Assembly: GCF_016920785.2 (NCBI RefSeq)
Contig: NW_024609835.1
Span: 80,404,795-80,468,794 of the forward strand
From: Ixodes scapularis
Taxonomy: Eukaryota; Arthropoda; Arachnida; Ixodida; Ixodidae
Length of the DNA stretch: 64,000 nucleotides
Direction: 5' to 3'
The position numbers and the translations under genes were made by a program. Shown piece by piece: positions 12,311 to 24,003 of this stretch (positions are counted from its first letter, which is position 1; every line of letters begins with the position of its first letter). A model generated the notes under the pieces. It had not been told where the DNA came from. It worked only from the letters and a program-made list of their open reading frames with translations, and ran no database searches.

Positions 12311-14290
12311 AGGAAGAGTTATTATGAAGGGTATTAAAATATTCAGAACAGGAGCAAAAAAACTATCGTTAATCTTTAAAATTAGTAATTATAAACAATG
12401 TTAATCCAAATCAATAAAACGAAATAAATTGATTTGTAGTATTTGGTACAGTCTTTGTTACAGCTCCTAAGCACAATCACCCCCGAGCAACCGGAGCGCA
12501 AACAAAAGTAGCAATGAGGATGTGTTCGGGATTGACACCGCTTCGAGAGCGGATATCTAGACAGCGCAAGGGTGCCGTGGCGGTTTTTTATGAAGTATTG
12601 GGCAGGGTTCCAGAAAGCGCCACCGTCGGTTGATCATCAGCGCAACCGTGGCCAAATGAGGCATTACTCGGACGGCTAAAATCGTCAGCGCCACCGGAAT
12701 ACCATTGCGAGATTTCGTTATTACCAAATCCGAGCGTTGTGTTGTCGCGAGTTACACTACCGACTGTTTAAAGAATCTATCAAAGGTTAAATATATAAAT
12801 GTGCATCCGTGTGTGGTTGTGTCGCTCTAGCATTAGGGAGTTTTAGTAGGCGCATTCCTCGATAGGTAGAGACAACGCCAAATGGGAGCTAGCAGAACAA
12901 AATTTAACGTCATACTATTACGGCCAAATATAAGTAAAAACAAATAAACAAGGACAGTTCTTTTTTTACGTTAGTTCCGCGCGCTTTAAGATAACAAAAG
13001 CGAAGACTTCCGTCGAGCTTCCCTCCTCTACAAAAGCGCACTGCAAAAGCGGAACCAAAAACGCCCCCCCCCCCCCCCCCCTTCCTGCCTCTCATCCTTA
13101 CCTACATTTCTTTTTTTTTTTTCAAGTGAACTTTTTCCGCATGAATAGCTGAGCTCATCTTGATGATCAGCTTGTTTCCAGTCCCCTCGTCGCCGTGTTG
13201 AAGACGATTATGGTGTCCGAGGAATGTGTTTTTAGTGCAAGCTGTCTGTAGTTTCAACGGTGTCTTACGCAGTTGCTTGGCGCGAGCAGATGCTCATTCT
13301 CGTCGATTGAATATGCTGTTCACTTTTATATAGAACAGAAATAAACGCCGCCTGGATTACCTTTTCTCGTGTGGTAAGTACTTCTTTTTTATTTTTTGGG
13401 TAGTCTTTTCTTGCAGCAGGGAGAAAGTTAGCGCCGCATAGACATGGGTCGAAATAGATCAACCATCTTGGGTAGCTACGCGATCATGCTAAAGGCGCAA
13501 ACAACAATTCGTTGTGCAATTGGCGAAGCGGAGAAAACTCTCACTTCGGTTTTCGGTAACTACGATCAAACGCTCCCAAAACGTCGTTCGATCAAGATGT
13601 GTCCGCGGAGCAGAGAGCAATGAGAGTGTAAAAGGACTGATCTTATTCTAGAGTCATCGCACCGAACCCAAAGACAGCGCTGGGCTTCGAGCGCATTAAT
13701 TCCGAATATCGAGCCAAACAGCGCATTTAGAAATGCATCTCAAGTCAGTCAATGTGAACGGAATTACACGCTTTATGGCATTTATTCATCTCCGACGACG
13801 TTGTATTTTCCACGGTTTTGACGGAAAACTGCGGAACTTCACGTCTGCTAAGCTTTTAGGGTTTTGACAGTCCGCTACGCAACAGTGCCTACAGCTTCGG
13901 CGTTTGCTCTTCTGCGACATTCGATAGCGATGTTAAGAATAAAAGACCAAAAACGCATGAATCAACACATGCAATTTGATGCGTGAACAGCCCCACGTGC
14001 AAGCAGGCTGGCGAAGGATCCTTCTCAGTGTTGCATATATTTTGAGTTAGATGGCGCAGCGTGTCACACCAAACTTGACTGCCCGGAGGGTATAGGGCGG
14101 GCCGCCTCCTGGAACCCTGAGTACCACGTGACTCGCGCCGAGCTGCTCTGTCGGCCATGTTGTCGGCAAAACACGCGAATCAAAGGATTGCGCTACTCTG
14201 CTCGGTAGGAGCTATATAGTGCTCTAGATTGACAATGTTACTAAAATATCAGTGAGAAGATGTCAAACAGAAAACATTCCGTTTTAGCTT
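12311..14290. other. Intergenic with a C run
   Basis: A C homopolymer of about 19 lies at 13063-13081. No gene is supportable; the short frames have no domain. Confidence 0.45.
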
Positions 14291-14293
14291 TTC

Positions 14294-14943
14294 ATGTTTG
14301 TTTGGGTTGCGTTCGCCACTGGCGCCGCGGGTTTTCTGGGTTTTCTGCAGGAAAAAAACATGGCGTCCTCGTCGACTGCGTTTTCCTTTCTTTCCGGAAG
14401 CTCGCCACTTTATTCGCCCCATAAGGTTTTCGCGAAGTTTGAGAACCAAAATTTTTTAAAACAAACGAAACAAATGGTCTACAACGTGTACGCCCAAGTG
14501 ACACAGACGCAACCGGGACTATCCGTTGTTTCTGCATTGCGCTTGGCTATAGCCAGCTTACCGCCGTAAGCGGGCGTACCACCGCACAGTTGAAATCGGA
14601 GACTCTGAGCGGTCCTCAGAAGTCCCCAAAGCATAAAAGGCTTCGTCTGGCGACTGGAAGACCACCCAAAGTTACTGGAAAGACAAGAGTGCAGCAGTAT
14701 GATAGGTTCACCCTTTCTGTTCTTTTACGGAAAGTACATCGGTACTTCATTCGCAACGAGGCGCCAACTGCGGATAAGATTCTCAGCGATATAACCAGCG
14801 ATCCCGAGATGGGCCTGCCGAAGCGAAGTATCAGCACGATGCGCAGGCTTCTGAATGACATTGGGTTTGCGTTTCAAAAGCGAAAACGGAAGTCTGCGCT
14901 TTTGAAAAGGGAGGACCCCAGGCAGCACAAGACGTGGAGATGA
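14294..14943 (+). pseudogene. Tc1/mariner-like transposase, N-terminal HTH region only
   Basis: Two adjoining frames appear to form one degenerate protein start. The first (14294-14569) contains KQTKQMVYNVYAQV, resembling the first helix-turn-helix of arthropod Tc1/mariner-related transposases. The second (readable from about 14560 to 14943) contains VSGRTTAQL, then a basic GRPPKVTGK stretch and a second HTH-like region (ISTMRRLLNDIGFAFQKRKRK). A frameshift near 14555-14566 separates them. The catalytic DDE domain is absent: the frame stops at 14943 and runs into a tandem array. Family assignment is from remembered resemblance. Confidence 0.55.
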
Positions 14944-14959
14944 CTTCAAGATAAGGTCC

Positions 14960-15440
14960 TAGACGTTGGGCGACGTCGAAGTCCTCAACAAACTTTTTAT
15001 TGACGGCATTGGCACGTCGACATGAGAGGTTCCGGCAACGTCAAACACGCGACGTAGTGACAACGTCAGAAGCTTCACCTTGACGTCTTCAACATTAATC
15101 GACGTCTGTTCGACGTCTTGTATTAGAAGTTCTTTGAACGACGAGCACGAGACGTCATAACAATGTCCTGAGCAACACCTTGACGTCTTCGACATTAAAC
15201 GACGTCAGTTCTACGCTTTCCCCGGGAAGTTCTTTGAACGTGGAGCACGAGAAGTTCCAACAATGTCCTGAGCAACACCTTGACGTCTTCGACATTGATC
15301 GACGTCAGTTCTACGCTTTCTCCGGGAAGTTTTTTTGAACGTGGAGCACGAGACGTTCCAACAAGGAAATGAGCGACACCTTGACGTCATCGACATTATT
15401 TGACATCAATTGTACGGTTTTTTTTTTCTTTCGGAGGTTA
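14960..15440. repeat. GACGTC-rich tandem array, period about 100 bp
   Basis: The block CACCTTGACGTCTTCGACAT recurs near 15075, 15175, 15275 and 15375 (spacing 100, 100, 101 bp), with GGAGCACGAGA elsewhere in each unit. It is a short minisatellite with many TGACGT half-sites. Confidence 0.8.
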
Positions 15441-15524
15441 TTTGAACGTTAAGCGCTAGATTGCCCAACAAAGCCTGAGCGAGCACCTTGATCACCCTGA
15501 AGAGCCAGCACCTTGATCAACCTG

Positions 15525-15948
15525 AACAAGAGCCTTATAGTGCCCAAGGTGCTGTCATATCACTTTTAAAATTTCTCCTCATTGTCAATATTTTTTATAC
15601 TGTGCATGCAGTGTACCTTTCAACATGGCCTGGGCTGCAGAATTCTCTTACAATATTATCATTCTCATGATTGTTGTTTTAGCAGGAATTCTTAAAAAAC
15701 CCTAGAATTCACAACAACAAGAACCAGGATTACGCTTCGAGTTAGCGAGCCTTTTATGGCATTTTTAACATTTCTAACTTAATATCAGCGTCTTTGAAGC
15801 TGTGAGAGAATTATAATAAAGTAAGAGATTTCTGCAAATGAGCCGGGTTGAAGGGAGGACAGCGTGCACAGCATCGATAACACTGTCATTGACGAGAAAT
15901 CTTAAAAGTAATATGACAGGTCTTTGGGCACTATAGGACGCGTGTTTA
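15525..15948. mobile_element. Foldback element between the GACGT arrays
   Basis: The left arm (about 15530-15672) and right arm (about 15797-15948) are diverged reverse complements. TATAGTGCCCAA, CTGTCATAT and ACTTTTAA occur in the left arm and as complements in the right. Translated in opposite directions both arms give YSAQ...VI.LL.FL...VHAV, which reflects the inverted repeat and not a protein. Confidence 0.65.
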
Positions 15949-15999
15949 GGGTGACTCCAGATTACACCCAAAACTGTGTAACCATGGAAATGGCCGAAA

Positions 16000-16091
16000 T
16001 TACCGATCACTGGGGAGCTGAGGGAACACCGTTCCCATGATTCCTGGGGTGCGGGCCGGGGCGCTTGGGGTATTTAGTAAATGGTCTATTC
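16000..16091 (-). mobile_element. Solo terminus related to the 14.2-kb transposon
   Basis: GAACACCGTTCCCATGATTC, then GGCCGGGGCGCTTGGGG and finally AAATGGTCTAT, match the right terminus of the large transposon at about 36753-36820 at roughly 80 percent by eye. The outer end is at 16091. Homology fades inward of about 16000, so it is a fragment or the end of a deleted derivative. Confidence 0.6.
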
Positions 16092-16199
16092 GGTCCGAAT
16101 ATACATCCTATCGCGAGCATACCCTCGAGCAACGAAGCCAGCTCCGGTCGAATCCATTGTTCTACGGTGACCCAGGTCGAGACCGTTATCAATTGAAAT

Positions 16200-16640
16200 C
16201 CCGTTCAGTCTAGACGTATGCTCGACGTTTAAAGGTCGTTAAATGTGACGTTATTTCTACGTTGACATAACGTAATAACAGACGTGCGCTCGACATTTTA
16301 TGTCGGGTAATGGGACGTTATGATATCGTTAATATGACGTTCTCAGTTTACATCATGTTCAGTTTAGACGTACACTCAACGTTTTATTGTCGTTAAATCG
16401 GACATTGTGTCATTGTTGATATAACGTTATTACTTGACTTCCCATCCAATTCAGACGTGCACTCGACATTCTAAGTGGTTAAGCGGGAGATTATGTCGAC
16501 GTAAAATCCGCAATTTTTTCCAGACATTAGACTTTCCATATTACGTTGAAGGGACCGGACGTTTAGAATTTCGACGTTCTTTCGACATGTGGTTTCTGAG
16601 GTCATCGACATTTTTTCGACATCTTTTCAACGCGTCTGTG
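16200..16640. repeat. Second GACGT-rich tandem array, period about 75-95 bp
   Basis: Loose units begin TCTAGACGTATGCTCGACGT (about 16207), ACAGACGTGCGCTCGACAT (16278), TTTAGACGTACACTCAACGT (16363) and TTCAGACGTGCACTCGACAT (16451). The unit differs from the array at 15.0-15.4 kb, though both are rich in (A/G)ACGT. Confidence 0.65.
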
Positions 16641-16689
16641 GTGCCTGGGACATCATCGTGTGGCTGCGCTTATTGTACATAAGATAATC

Positions 16690-17352
16690 AGCTCTACCCA
16701 CTTGCTCATGTTTTGTTTATGTGTGTCTTTTTGACTACAGAGGGTAGATTGCTTACGTAAACGTCCACGTAGAGCTGAGATAACTATTTTCCAACGCATT
16801 TCTACGGGCTGCTAAATGGCGAGGAGTAATACGCATAGTAAATTTCTCACTTTCCAATTGCGAAACGCTGAATAGTTCCCTGATGTCAGCCTCAGCGTTT
16901 GTAAAGATAATCGATTCGATTTCTGCTCGAGGTCATGGGATATCAAGTCGAGCACCCGAAAGGTAAAGGCATGCTGTTATGCAACAGTATTTGCAGTAAC
17001 TTTCTGGCCATATATTTTTTTAAACTTTTGGGGCCAGCGGTAATTGCGTGGATATTTAGACAGCGTGACGTTTGTCAGCCATCCAGGGCTCTACGCGTCT
17101 CTATGCTGTAGATGGGCAACTCGGCGAGTGCAGTCGACGCCGGTACAATGTTCATCGAACAGATCAAAACGAACGGGTGGGGATTGAGCAAAGGATCCAT
17201 GGGTTCTGCAGCGGGAGCTTTCGCTATTCGTCTTCCGAGCTGCGGAGCGCTAGGACACTGGGCCGGCGGTAACTCAACGCGATTCAAATGGGATTTGACT
17301 TTGCGCCGCAGTGATGTGTGTGCTCCTATTTCGGTATACCGCGCCCGCGCTA
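16690..17352. other. Intergenic, nothing recognised
   Basis: Overlapping short frames at 17072-17360 are in GC-richer DNA without a domain. Confidence 0.4.
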
Positions 17353-17658
17353 CACTCTAAGGAATGCCTGCGCGTCGACCTACTCGCAAAGACTTGAAGG
17401 CCAATCTCTGTAATCTACGAAATCAGCTCAGCGAATGATGAGGCGGAACATCTTTTTAGACCTCAAAATTAAGTCTGCGCTGTTGCATTACGCAATGCAA
17501 GCATGACACTTAGCATTGCGTAATGCTACAGCGCAGACTACATTTTTAGTTCTAAACGGTTGTTCCGCCTCATCATTCGCTGAGCTGATTTCGTAGATCG
17601 CAGAGATTGGTTCTTTGAGTGTTTTGCAAGTAAGTACACGTGCAAGCATCTCTTAGAC
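17353..17658. mobile_element. Palindromic MITE, family M1, copy A
   Basis: It starts CACTCTAAGGAATGCCTGCG and ends near GCAAGCATCTCTTA, a decayed complement. Inner arms pair over long stretches (GAATGATGAGGCGGAACA with TGTTCCGCCTCATCATTC), and the core holds TGCATTACGCAATGCAAG. Copies B (52482-52789) and C (36831-37139) have the same length and structure. No coding capacity. Confidence 0.8.
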
Positions 17659-18865
17659 CGTATGTAAGCACGCTACACATGTCCGTGGCGCTGCCCAGTT
17701 TCCAGAAACAGAAGAATTTAGATATCAGTGCCCTCAAAACTACTGTGGTGACGAAATTCACGACAGCTCTTAAATTGACGCCGCACGAGTGCCTCGGTCG
17801 CAAGAGAAGCAGAATTCGACGATATCGTCCACGGTATAATTTCCTTATAAATCGGTCCGAGTTCTTCAGTCAAAGCGTTGGTGTGTGTTTAGAAACAGGT
17901 GAAGCGTAGGGAAGGAAACGCCGATATGCTTGCATGCTTGGTAATCGCTGCTCAGCGCCCTCAACCGCGAAACTCATACGAAGAGATGAACTGTAGCAAA
18001 TGCGCGTCTGTCACGCTTATACCGGAACCGACTTATCGGGAACCACGTAGCGAAGGAACACAGAGGTGTTAGCTCCGCCCCCTAGATTTCTCTTCATTGC
18101 CACAGAAAGTGGACCCCGGGTACACACTCCTCAAAAACAATAAAAACAACTCCTTATAAAACAATACTGTCTATAGCGAATTGCATTCGAAGAAACAGGC
18201 CAGCTGCCAAGGTAACCCTGCAAAAGCTTTCGGACAAAAGTGATGGAGCAGATTTGCCGGAGTCGTTACGCGTACGCACTAAAACCGCGATTAAGTTTGA
18301 TATACACAGAGTGTAGTTACATTTCTTGTGTCCAAAATATAGCAATGTTTATTTCAGCTTCTGTTTTAAAATTAATCTTCAGATTCTACACCGGAGCATT
18401 GTTGACCATCCGTCGACCGTGATAGCTTCCGTGTAGGACTAATTGGATCTCGGCAAGCGGGGAGCACCGACGATCACGTCGACTTTTAAGCGTTCACGGC
18501 CACTGTCACGAACAAAGACAGCTCAATAAGAATCATTCAAGCACCGAGCACACACAGACCATGAAGCAGACGTTTTCAGATTTAAATAGGATTGAGCAGA
18601 AAAGCCTCTTGGAGAGGGAAACCTATGCCACAGGCCCGGACGAACGATCACCGTCGAGCGGCGGATTTGGTGACGATCGGCCGCAGACCGTGCTTTCTTC
18701 GACGCCTGGTTGCCATGTGGAGTGGAGTGCACTGTAAATAAGTGTTTGTAATATAACAGGAATCATCCGGATAATTTCGGACAAAATAAGGAAATGGTCC
18801 TGCTAGGATAAAGACAAACGACTTTATTGGTTAAAGAACGGTGCTCATGGGTTTCGCCAAGATCA
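17659..18865. other. Intergenic, nothing recognised
   Basis: Short frames only; no domain or clear repeat. Confidence 0.4.
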
Positions 18866-18867
18866 CA

Positions 18868-18869
<2 letters not shown>

Positions 18870-18911
<42 letters not shown>

Positions 18912-18915
18912 ATAT

Positions 18916-18949
<34 letters not shown>

Positions 18950-18975
18950 ATATTATATATATATATATATATTAT
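18870..18975. repeat. (TA)n microsatellite
   Basis: About 105 bp of TA dinucleotide with occasional TT slips. The tyrosine/isoleucine-rich frames across it are artefacts. Confidence 0.95.
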
Positions 18976-19062
18976 TTTTCTGTTTTTGGCTCGCTTTATG
19001 AAACCAAGGGTATCCCCCCCTCGAATTTCCACACATACTGAAGGAAAGGTTGCAAGTCGCGC

Positions 19063-19152
19063 AGTGTTGGAACTAACGCGTTACAAGTAACGACATTACT
19101 GGTATCGCGTTAGTTCCGCGATCCAGCCACTATAGTAGTGGCTGGATCGCGG
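19063..19152. repeat. hAT-like end fragment and perfect hairpin
   Basis: CAGTGTTGGAACTAACGCGT resembles the terminus of the hAT-like MITE at 60297-60867. At 19116-19152 the arms CCGCGATCCAGCCACTA and TAGTGGCTGGATCGCGG pair perfectly over 17 bp around a 3-nt loop. Confidence 0.55.
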
Positions 19153-19890
19153 ATCGCGGCCTCGGCAACTGGGGCAACTGGGGCCACACCACCAAATGCA
19201 TGGGACTGTATGGGAAAAACGAGAAAAAGTGCCGTTTCCCCCGTTTCAAAGCTGCTGCCGGCACTGAAACTGTTTGGCTGCTTTTCGATAAGCTTCTCAA
19301 ATAGCTTGCGTACAGACATTAAAACTGACAGCCCTCGCAGTTCTTATCAATAAATATTTTGTGGTCGAAAGTGACTCCGCTGGGCGAAACATGCAGTGCA
19401 ACTCAACGAGGCGAGAGTTACCTAGAATCATCGCGGAGTCGGTGGCGGTTTCGTTGCGTTAGGTTTAGCAGACGACAAGCTCGAAGGCTTTGCACCGCGT
19501 AATTCGGTCACTCTCGGAAAGCCGCTGTCGAGATGGAACTTCTTTGTGATTTTTAAACTACTGGGCTTCCCCGAGGACGGTCTCATTGCCGGCAAGTTTC
19601 TTTGTTTACTCCACTACGAGAGCCAGCTTGCCAGCTCAGCCGTAGGTGCTGCTGTAGGTTCGATTTTTGAACCAGTGTTCGAACGTTTGACAAATACCGA
19701 TTCGATCTCCAAATACCCGACACAGGGATCGCAGCACACCATAAAATACTCGCCTCCGAACACAGCGTACATGCTACAATATTCTTACTTTTGCGTGTTT
19801 CTCCCATAGACTTGCGTGTATTGCCTAGTGTCAAGCAATGGCCGCCGGTGGCGACACCGACGGGCTCCCGATCCGCGATCCAGCCTACCA
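19135..19890. repeat. Diverged inverted repeat pair
   Basis: CTGGATCGCGGATCG near 19140 recurs inverted near 19870. The adjoining 120 bp also align loosely in inverse (TATGGGAAAAACGAGAAAAA against TATGGGAGAAACACGCAAAA). The GC-rich interior (19400-19700) has no recognisable gene, though a decayed coding repeat is possible. Confidence 0.35.
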
Positions 19891-20220
19891 CAATAGAGAT
19901 CAGTGTGACTTCCTCAAAGTGTAGACACGACGATGTCGCTGAGGCCTCCCAGAAAGAGCTGCTCGAACCCGAGTACCAGCGGCATTTATTGACGGAAAAG
20001 AAGCACAACGGAGGCCGGCCGTGGTCGTCGTCGCTGCAGCACAGAGGTAAACTGTCTCAGTAGGCTAGTGTGTGCTAAAGCCTCCAAGTACAACAAAGAT
20101 TGGCGAAGGTAAGCACAGCGCGCTCTGCCCAGTTCTTAGACAATTATTTCACTTGAAACGCCTGTGAAAGTCGCTACCGTAAATGCTTGATGCCTCACAG
20201 AGAGAAAAAAACAAAGACAG

Positions 20221-20900
20221 GTGTACCGTCTTGTCAAAGAGCAGGACCTCGACATTGTTGCATTGCAAGAAACTAAAGTCGGGAGTCAGGACTATACGGA
20301 GCGCATTTTGTGGCCCTTTACGGCACGCTACCACGTAAGCTTAAGTCATGCTGTGGGGACGTCTGCAGGGTGTGTCCTGATACTTACTCAGATTCTGGGG
20401 GCAGTGGTTCGAACGGTCACGACATGCTCATTTGGGCGGCTTATTGTCTGTGATTTTACATTCTCAAAGCGCAGCTGGCGGGTTACCTGCGTTTATGCGC
20501 CAACCAATGCTGATATCAGAAAACTTTTTTTTTCTTTTTAAAAGAAATACGGTGGTTTTCTTTTAAACAGAACGCATGATTATTTTTCTTGATGATTTTA
20601 ATTGTTTATGTTCCGCACGTGATAAATCGAGTACAACCCTTTTTGGGGATGTTAATACGGTGGTTTTAAACAAACGTTTTAATGAGTACGGCTACGATGA
20701 CGTTGGTGAGAGTTTAGGTGAAATGCAAAGCGCTCAATTTCTTTCACTCTCAAAGATCCGGTCATAACTGTTTTGGCATATTGTACGTGTAATTAGAAAT
20801 TCTCTTTTAATGTTGCAAATAAAGTGTGATTCCCGTGTCATTCAGTGACCACACTCTGGTGACGTTCCCCCTGGCCAGTAGCAAAGAAAAGAGATGAACG
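20221..20900 (+). pseudogene. LINE endonuclease (EEP), frameshifted
   Basis: Frame one (20221-20541) carries LDIVALQETKV (catalytic Glu) and WRVTCVYAPTNADIRKLFF. Frame two (20576-20767) carries LDDFNCLCSARDKSSTT, where the usual GDFN reads DDFN. Near 20845-20860 another frame reads FSDHTLVTF, the conserved SDH catalytic motif. The domain nicks target DNA to prime reverse transcription. A poly-T run and frame change near 20525-20570 break it. It starts about 30 residues into the domain. Confidence 0.7.
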
Positions 20901-21383
20901 TTTTAGTGGAGACTGCGCAAGTTAAATAGTAAACTAATGAACGATGAAGTATTAAAAAATGCCGTAAATGAAAGCGTAAGAATCTTTTTAATGGGCTATA
21001 ATTAATTAAGCACTACAATGAGACTTGTTCAAGCAGGACGTTAAGATTCAAGCACCGAAAAGAGAAAGCGTAATTTAACCATAGAGAGAGAAAAAATACT
21101 TGCCAAACAATTTTAGATGCTTACAGAAGAAGAAAGTTGAATGCCAATGCCTGGCGTTTATAAAGATGACATCTGCACTGTGAAATACAGCTTGAAGTGT
21201 AAGACCAAGAGCAATATCAAGGGGCACTGGTTCGAGCACGAGCAGGAAGACTGCCCCTAGGCAAAGCACCAAAGAGAAGAGCACTTGGCACAAGAAAACG
21301 GTACGCTAGCCACAATGAGATTCCGAAAATTGTATCTAGAAGTGTAGTAACGAGTGATGGCGGCGGAATGAAAAGCGCGTTTT

Positions 21384-22415
21384 ATGATTTCTATTAGCAG
21401 TTGTTTTTTTTATTGCCCGGTTGAAATAGATAAGTTTAAACGCGAGTTTTTGTTTCACCTGCCACGGTTATATAATAAAACGAAGGAAACTTTAGGGGCA
21501 AAAATAACTCTCGAAGAAGTAAAGAAAGCTAACGCTGATCTAAACTTCGAAAAATCTCCCGGCCCAGATGGCCTAACTGCGGCTTCGTACAAGGTGATCA
21601 AGAATGAAATCAGCCCAATACTATATCAGGTATATTGCAAATCACATGCACAAAAACTTTTGCCTCAATCCTTTACCCGTACACATAAAGTTATAATTCA
21701 CAAAACAAATGACAGGATAAAACTAAGGCATGTATCTGCTTACAGTCCGATTAGTTTCACAAATGTTGATTAAAATATACTAATGAAAATATTAGCTAGA
21801 CGACTGCGGTTTGTCATCACAGATATTGTCCGGCCCCACCAGGTGTGTAGATGAAAAGGCTGCACACAGTGCCTTACATACACACAGTTAGAAGTATTCT
21901 TGAATCATGCGACTGCATGCACAGAGTACTTGCCACGCTTCCGAATGATTTCGAAAAAGCCTTCGATCAGGTCTCCCATGAACTTTATATAATACTGGAG
22001 CATTTAAATGTTGGATCGATGCTGCTTGAAGGAGTACGCCTGGCGTACAAAGGGTGTTCTACACGTCTTATTATTAACAAAAATGTCAGTAAACACATTC
22101 AAGTAGGCCGTTTCGTGCGCCAAGGTTGTCCTATATATTACCCCTTCTCTTTTTCATCTTTATGGAATTTCTTCGAGAATATGAAGCGGTGGATTTACAC
22201 TGCAAGCATGCGAGATACGAGCGTTGCCGTATGCCGATTATTTAGCCCTATTTTGTGTAGATAAAAATAGTATATCAAAGGCAGTGCAGATTGTCAAGGA
22301 ATTTTGCAAATTATGTGGAAGTGTTGTAATTTGGAAGAAATGTATAGGTTCTTGGCATGGCGATTGGGATCCCATGCCTAGCTTATTTGAAAACTTGAGT
22401 TACCACGCCAGTTAA
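21384..22415 (+). pseudogene. LINE reverse transcriptase, degenerate
   Basis: The first part (21384-21773) carries KSPGPDGLTAASYK and a decayed YRPISLTN motif (YSPISFTN), then stops. The second (21851-22264) contains NDFEKAFDQVSHE (motif A), VRQGCP (motif B) and, in a shifted frame near 22224, YADYLALFC. There the catalytic YADD is YADY, so one metal-binding Asp is lost. Downstream thumb-like sequence is scrambled. Non-functional relic; clade L1/Tx1 by resemblance. Confidence 0.75.
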
Positions 22416-22580
22416 GTACTGAAGAGTCTCATTGGAAAGTTACTGTGACAGTGAACCGTAATGGCGGAAGCAGACCGTTGAACTTCGTAAAAAGAAGAAA
22501 AGTGGAAAGGAAGGAATTTATCAATGTTCGCACGTGCTACCTTAAGGAATTTCGTTTTGTCAGCAAGTTATGGTACGCAT

Positions 22581-23268
22581 AGACCATTTGCAGTCTCTCC
22601 CAAGCGCCCCGGCGCGCGCGCGAGGAATCTTGGGATCGGTGTTCAGTCGGCCCCCGTCGTCTGGCTGCCCTCCGTTGGAATCGCATCACCTCGCCCTAGA
22701 CGTCCTTTTCATCTTCGCTGCTTATACTTATTCTCCTCTTTCTTATTTAATCCAGTGTATTTTCCATGTTCATAAGTGTACCTATTTTGTTCAGCGCTTT
22801 GCATTTCTTCTGTATATTACATATTTTTGTGCATATTCCATCGTTTTCGACGCGGCCGTCGACGGACACCACGCCGCTTCGTTCGCCGCTCCCGAGGTGA
22901 GTACTGACTGTTGCCTTTACGCTCTATCCCAATCCTAGGCCGGTCATTTAACCCGTTTGCAGTCGCGAGAGAGTAGTTTCGAACATCAGTACAAATGTCA
23001 CCGCTGTAAGCAGAGAAATAAATTAGTCATAACGAAACGAAGGCCAACATGCCTTCGCTTCGTGATGCGCTCGCTTTGTGAAATGTGAGCGTAGGATATC
23101 GAGTACTGCTTGCGTGCTCAACATTCGGGACGGTGCTTTGTCGTTGCGATCGTTTTGCCCTTCGGACGCTTGCGAAGCTGTACCAGCGGTTGGTGTGCCT
23201 CGGCAGCGCTCGTCAACAACCGTCCGCGCAGCATCACATCCTTCGCGTTCAGTTCTTCGTCGCGGCAA
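22581..23268 (+). repeat. Left terminal inverted repeat of 14.2-kb transposon
   Basis: Starts AGACCATTTGCAGTCTCTCC. Reads almost colinearly as the reverse complement of 36112-36818, at something like 85 percent identity by eye. Shared blocks include CAAGCGCCCCGGCGCGCG, CATCACCTCGCCCTAGACG, CGCGGCCGTCGACGGAC and CGTCGCGGC at the inner end. Confidence 0.88.
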
Positions 23269-23524
23269 GGAAAAGGGGTTCTGACTGTGTTTTATGCATA
23301 GTATGGAGGAGATTCCATTGTTTATCGAAACTACAGTTCAGATAGCGCGCTCACTGTGGCGAGGCAATATTGCCCCTGCGAACCGCGCTAACGCAGCCGT
23401 GAACGCGTCCCGCGAGTGCATATCTTTATTGATCATCCCGTTTTCACGCAAGCGCGTGCCTATGAAATGCTAGACACTTTTAAGTGGCTCTGCGAACTGC
23501 TTCTCTTGCACGAACATTGGTGCA

Positions 23525-23990
23525 TTGAAAGCTCGAGTGTCTTTGCTACTCCTGTGCAACACTTCACGGTCGTGCCAGCAGCTTTATGCTGCTGGCACGA
23601 AACAGATTATGGCCAAAACACGTTCTTCGTTTTCAGAGCTGCACTATATCATGGACACTGACAGGGCATCAGCAACAAGCAGTTCAGTGACACTGGAGAT
23701 GCTTGTTCCTAACGCCAGTGCGCGGCTTCCTTTCAGAATGCTCCTTCAACTGGGTGATGTTCGAAAGCGCACAAGAAGTTGTAGATTACAAAAGCTGGCA
23801 TGTTTGCCTAATAGCAAACACTTTTTTAGCACAAAGTTTACAGCAGGCTTTTTTGAGGGTTTGTTACCCTAGATTAACTCTTACTTCGCAAGTTTGGGTT
23901 AATTCTGTCAAAACAACACCAAGCCCATTAACGAACTCTGTTGGTCAAATTGCTGTCCTTCTTTTAAAACGCTGACTGAGCTGCCATTTT
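23525..23990 (+). other. Possible 5' exon/leader of the nuclease gene
   Basis: An open frame at 23525-23872 (LPFRMLLQLGDVRKRT, then FSTKFTAGFFEGLLP) lies between the left arm and the SWIM frame. A polypyrimidine tract with acceptor TTTTTTCAG lies just before the ATG at 24004, so an upstream exon spliced to the SWIM/YqaJ body is plausible. The frame's identity is unknown. Confidence 0.3.
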
Positions 23991-24003
23991 TTCAGGGAAG
24001 GCT

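Larger units (their letters stand above)
20215..22560 (+). mobile_element. L1/Tx1-like LINE relic (endonuclease plus RT)
   Basis: Endonuclease motifs (about 20221-20900) and RT motifs (about 21384-22300) lie in order on the + strand, joined by a linker. The copy lacks ORF1 and the first endonuclease strands. Its 3' end meets the left terminus of the large transposon at 22580. Multiple frameshifts and stops are present. Motif style (KSPGPDGLTA, KLRHVSAYSPISFTN) is that of L1/Tx1-type elements by memory. Confidence 0.75.

Noticed and set aside
14566..14590. Very short intron joining the two transposase frames
   Set aside because: GTAAG and ACAG are only about 23 nt apart, too short to splice; a frameshift is simpler.
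15488..16010. Two similar small proteins on opposite strands
   Set aside because: Their similarity arises from an inverted repeat; neither shows a domain.
18827..19090. Tyr/Ile-repeat frames
   Set aside because: Translation of a TA microsatellite.
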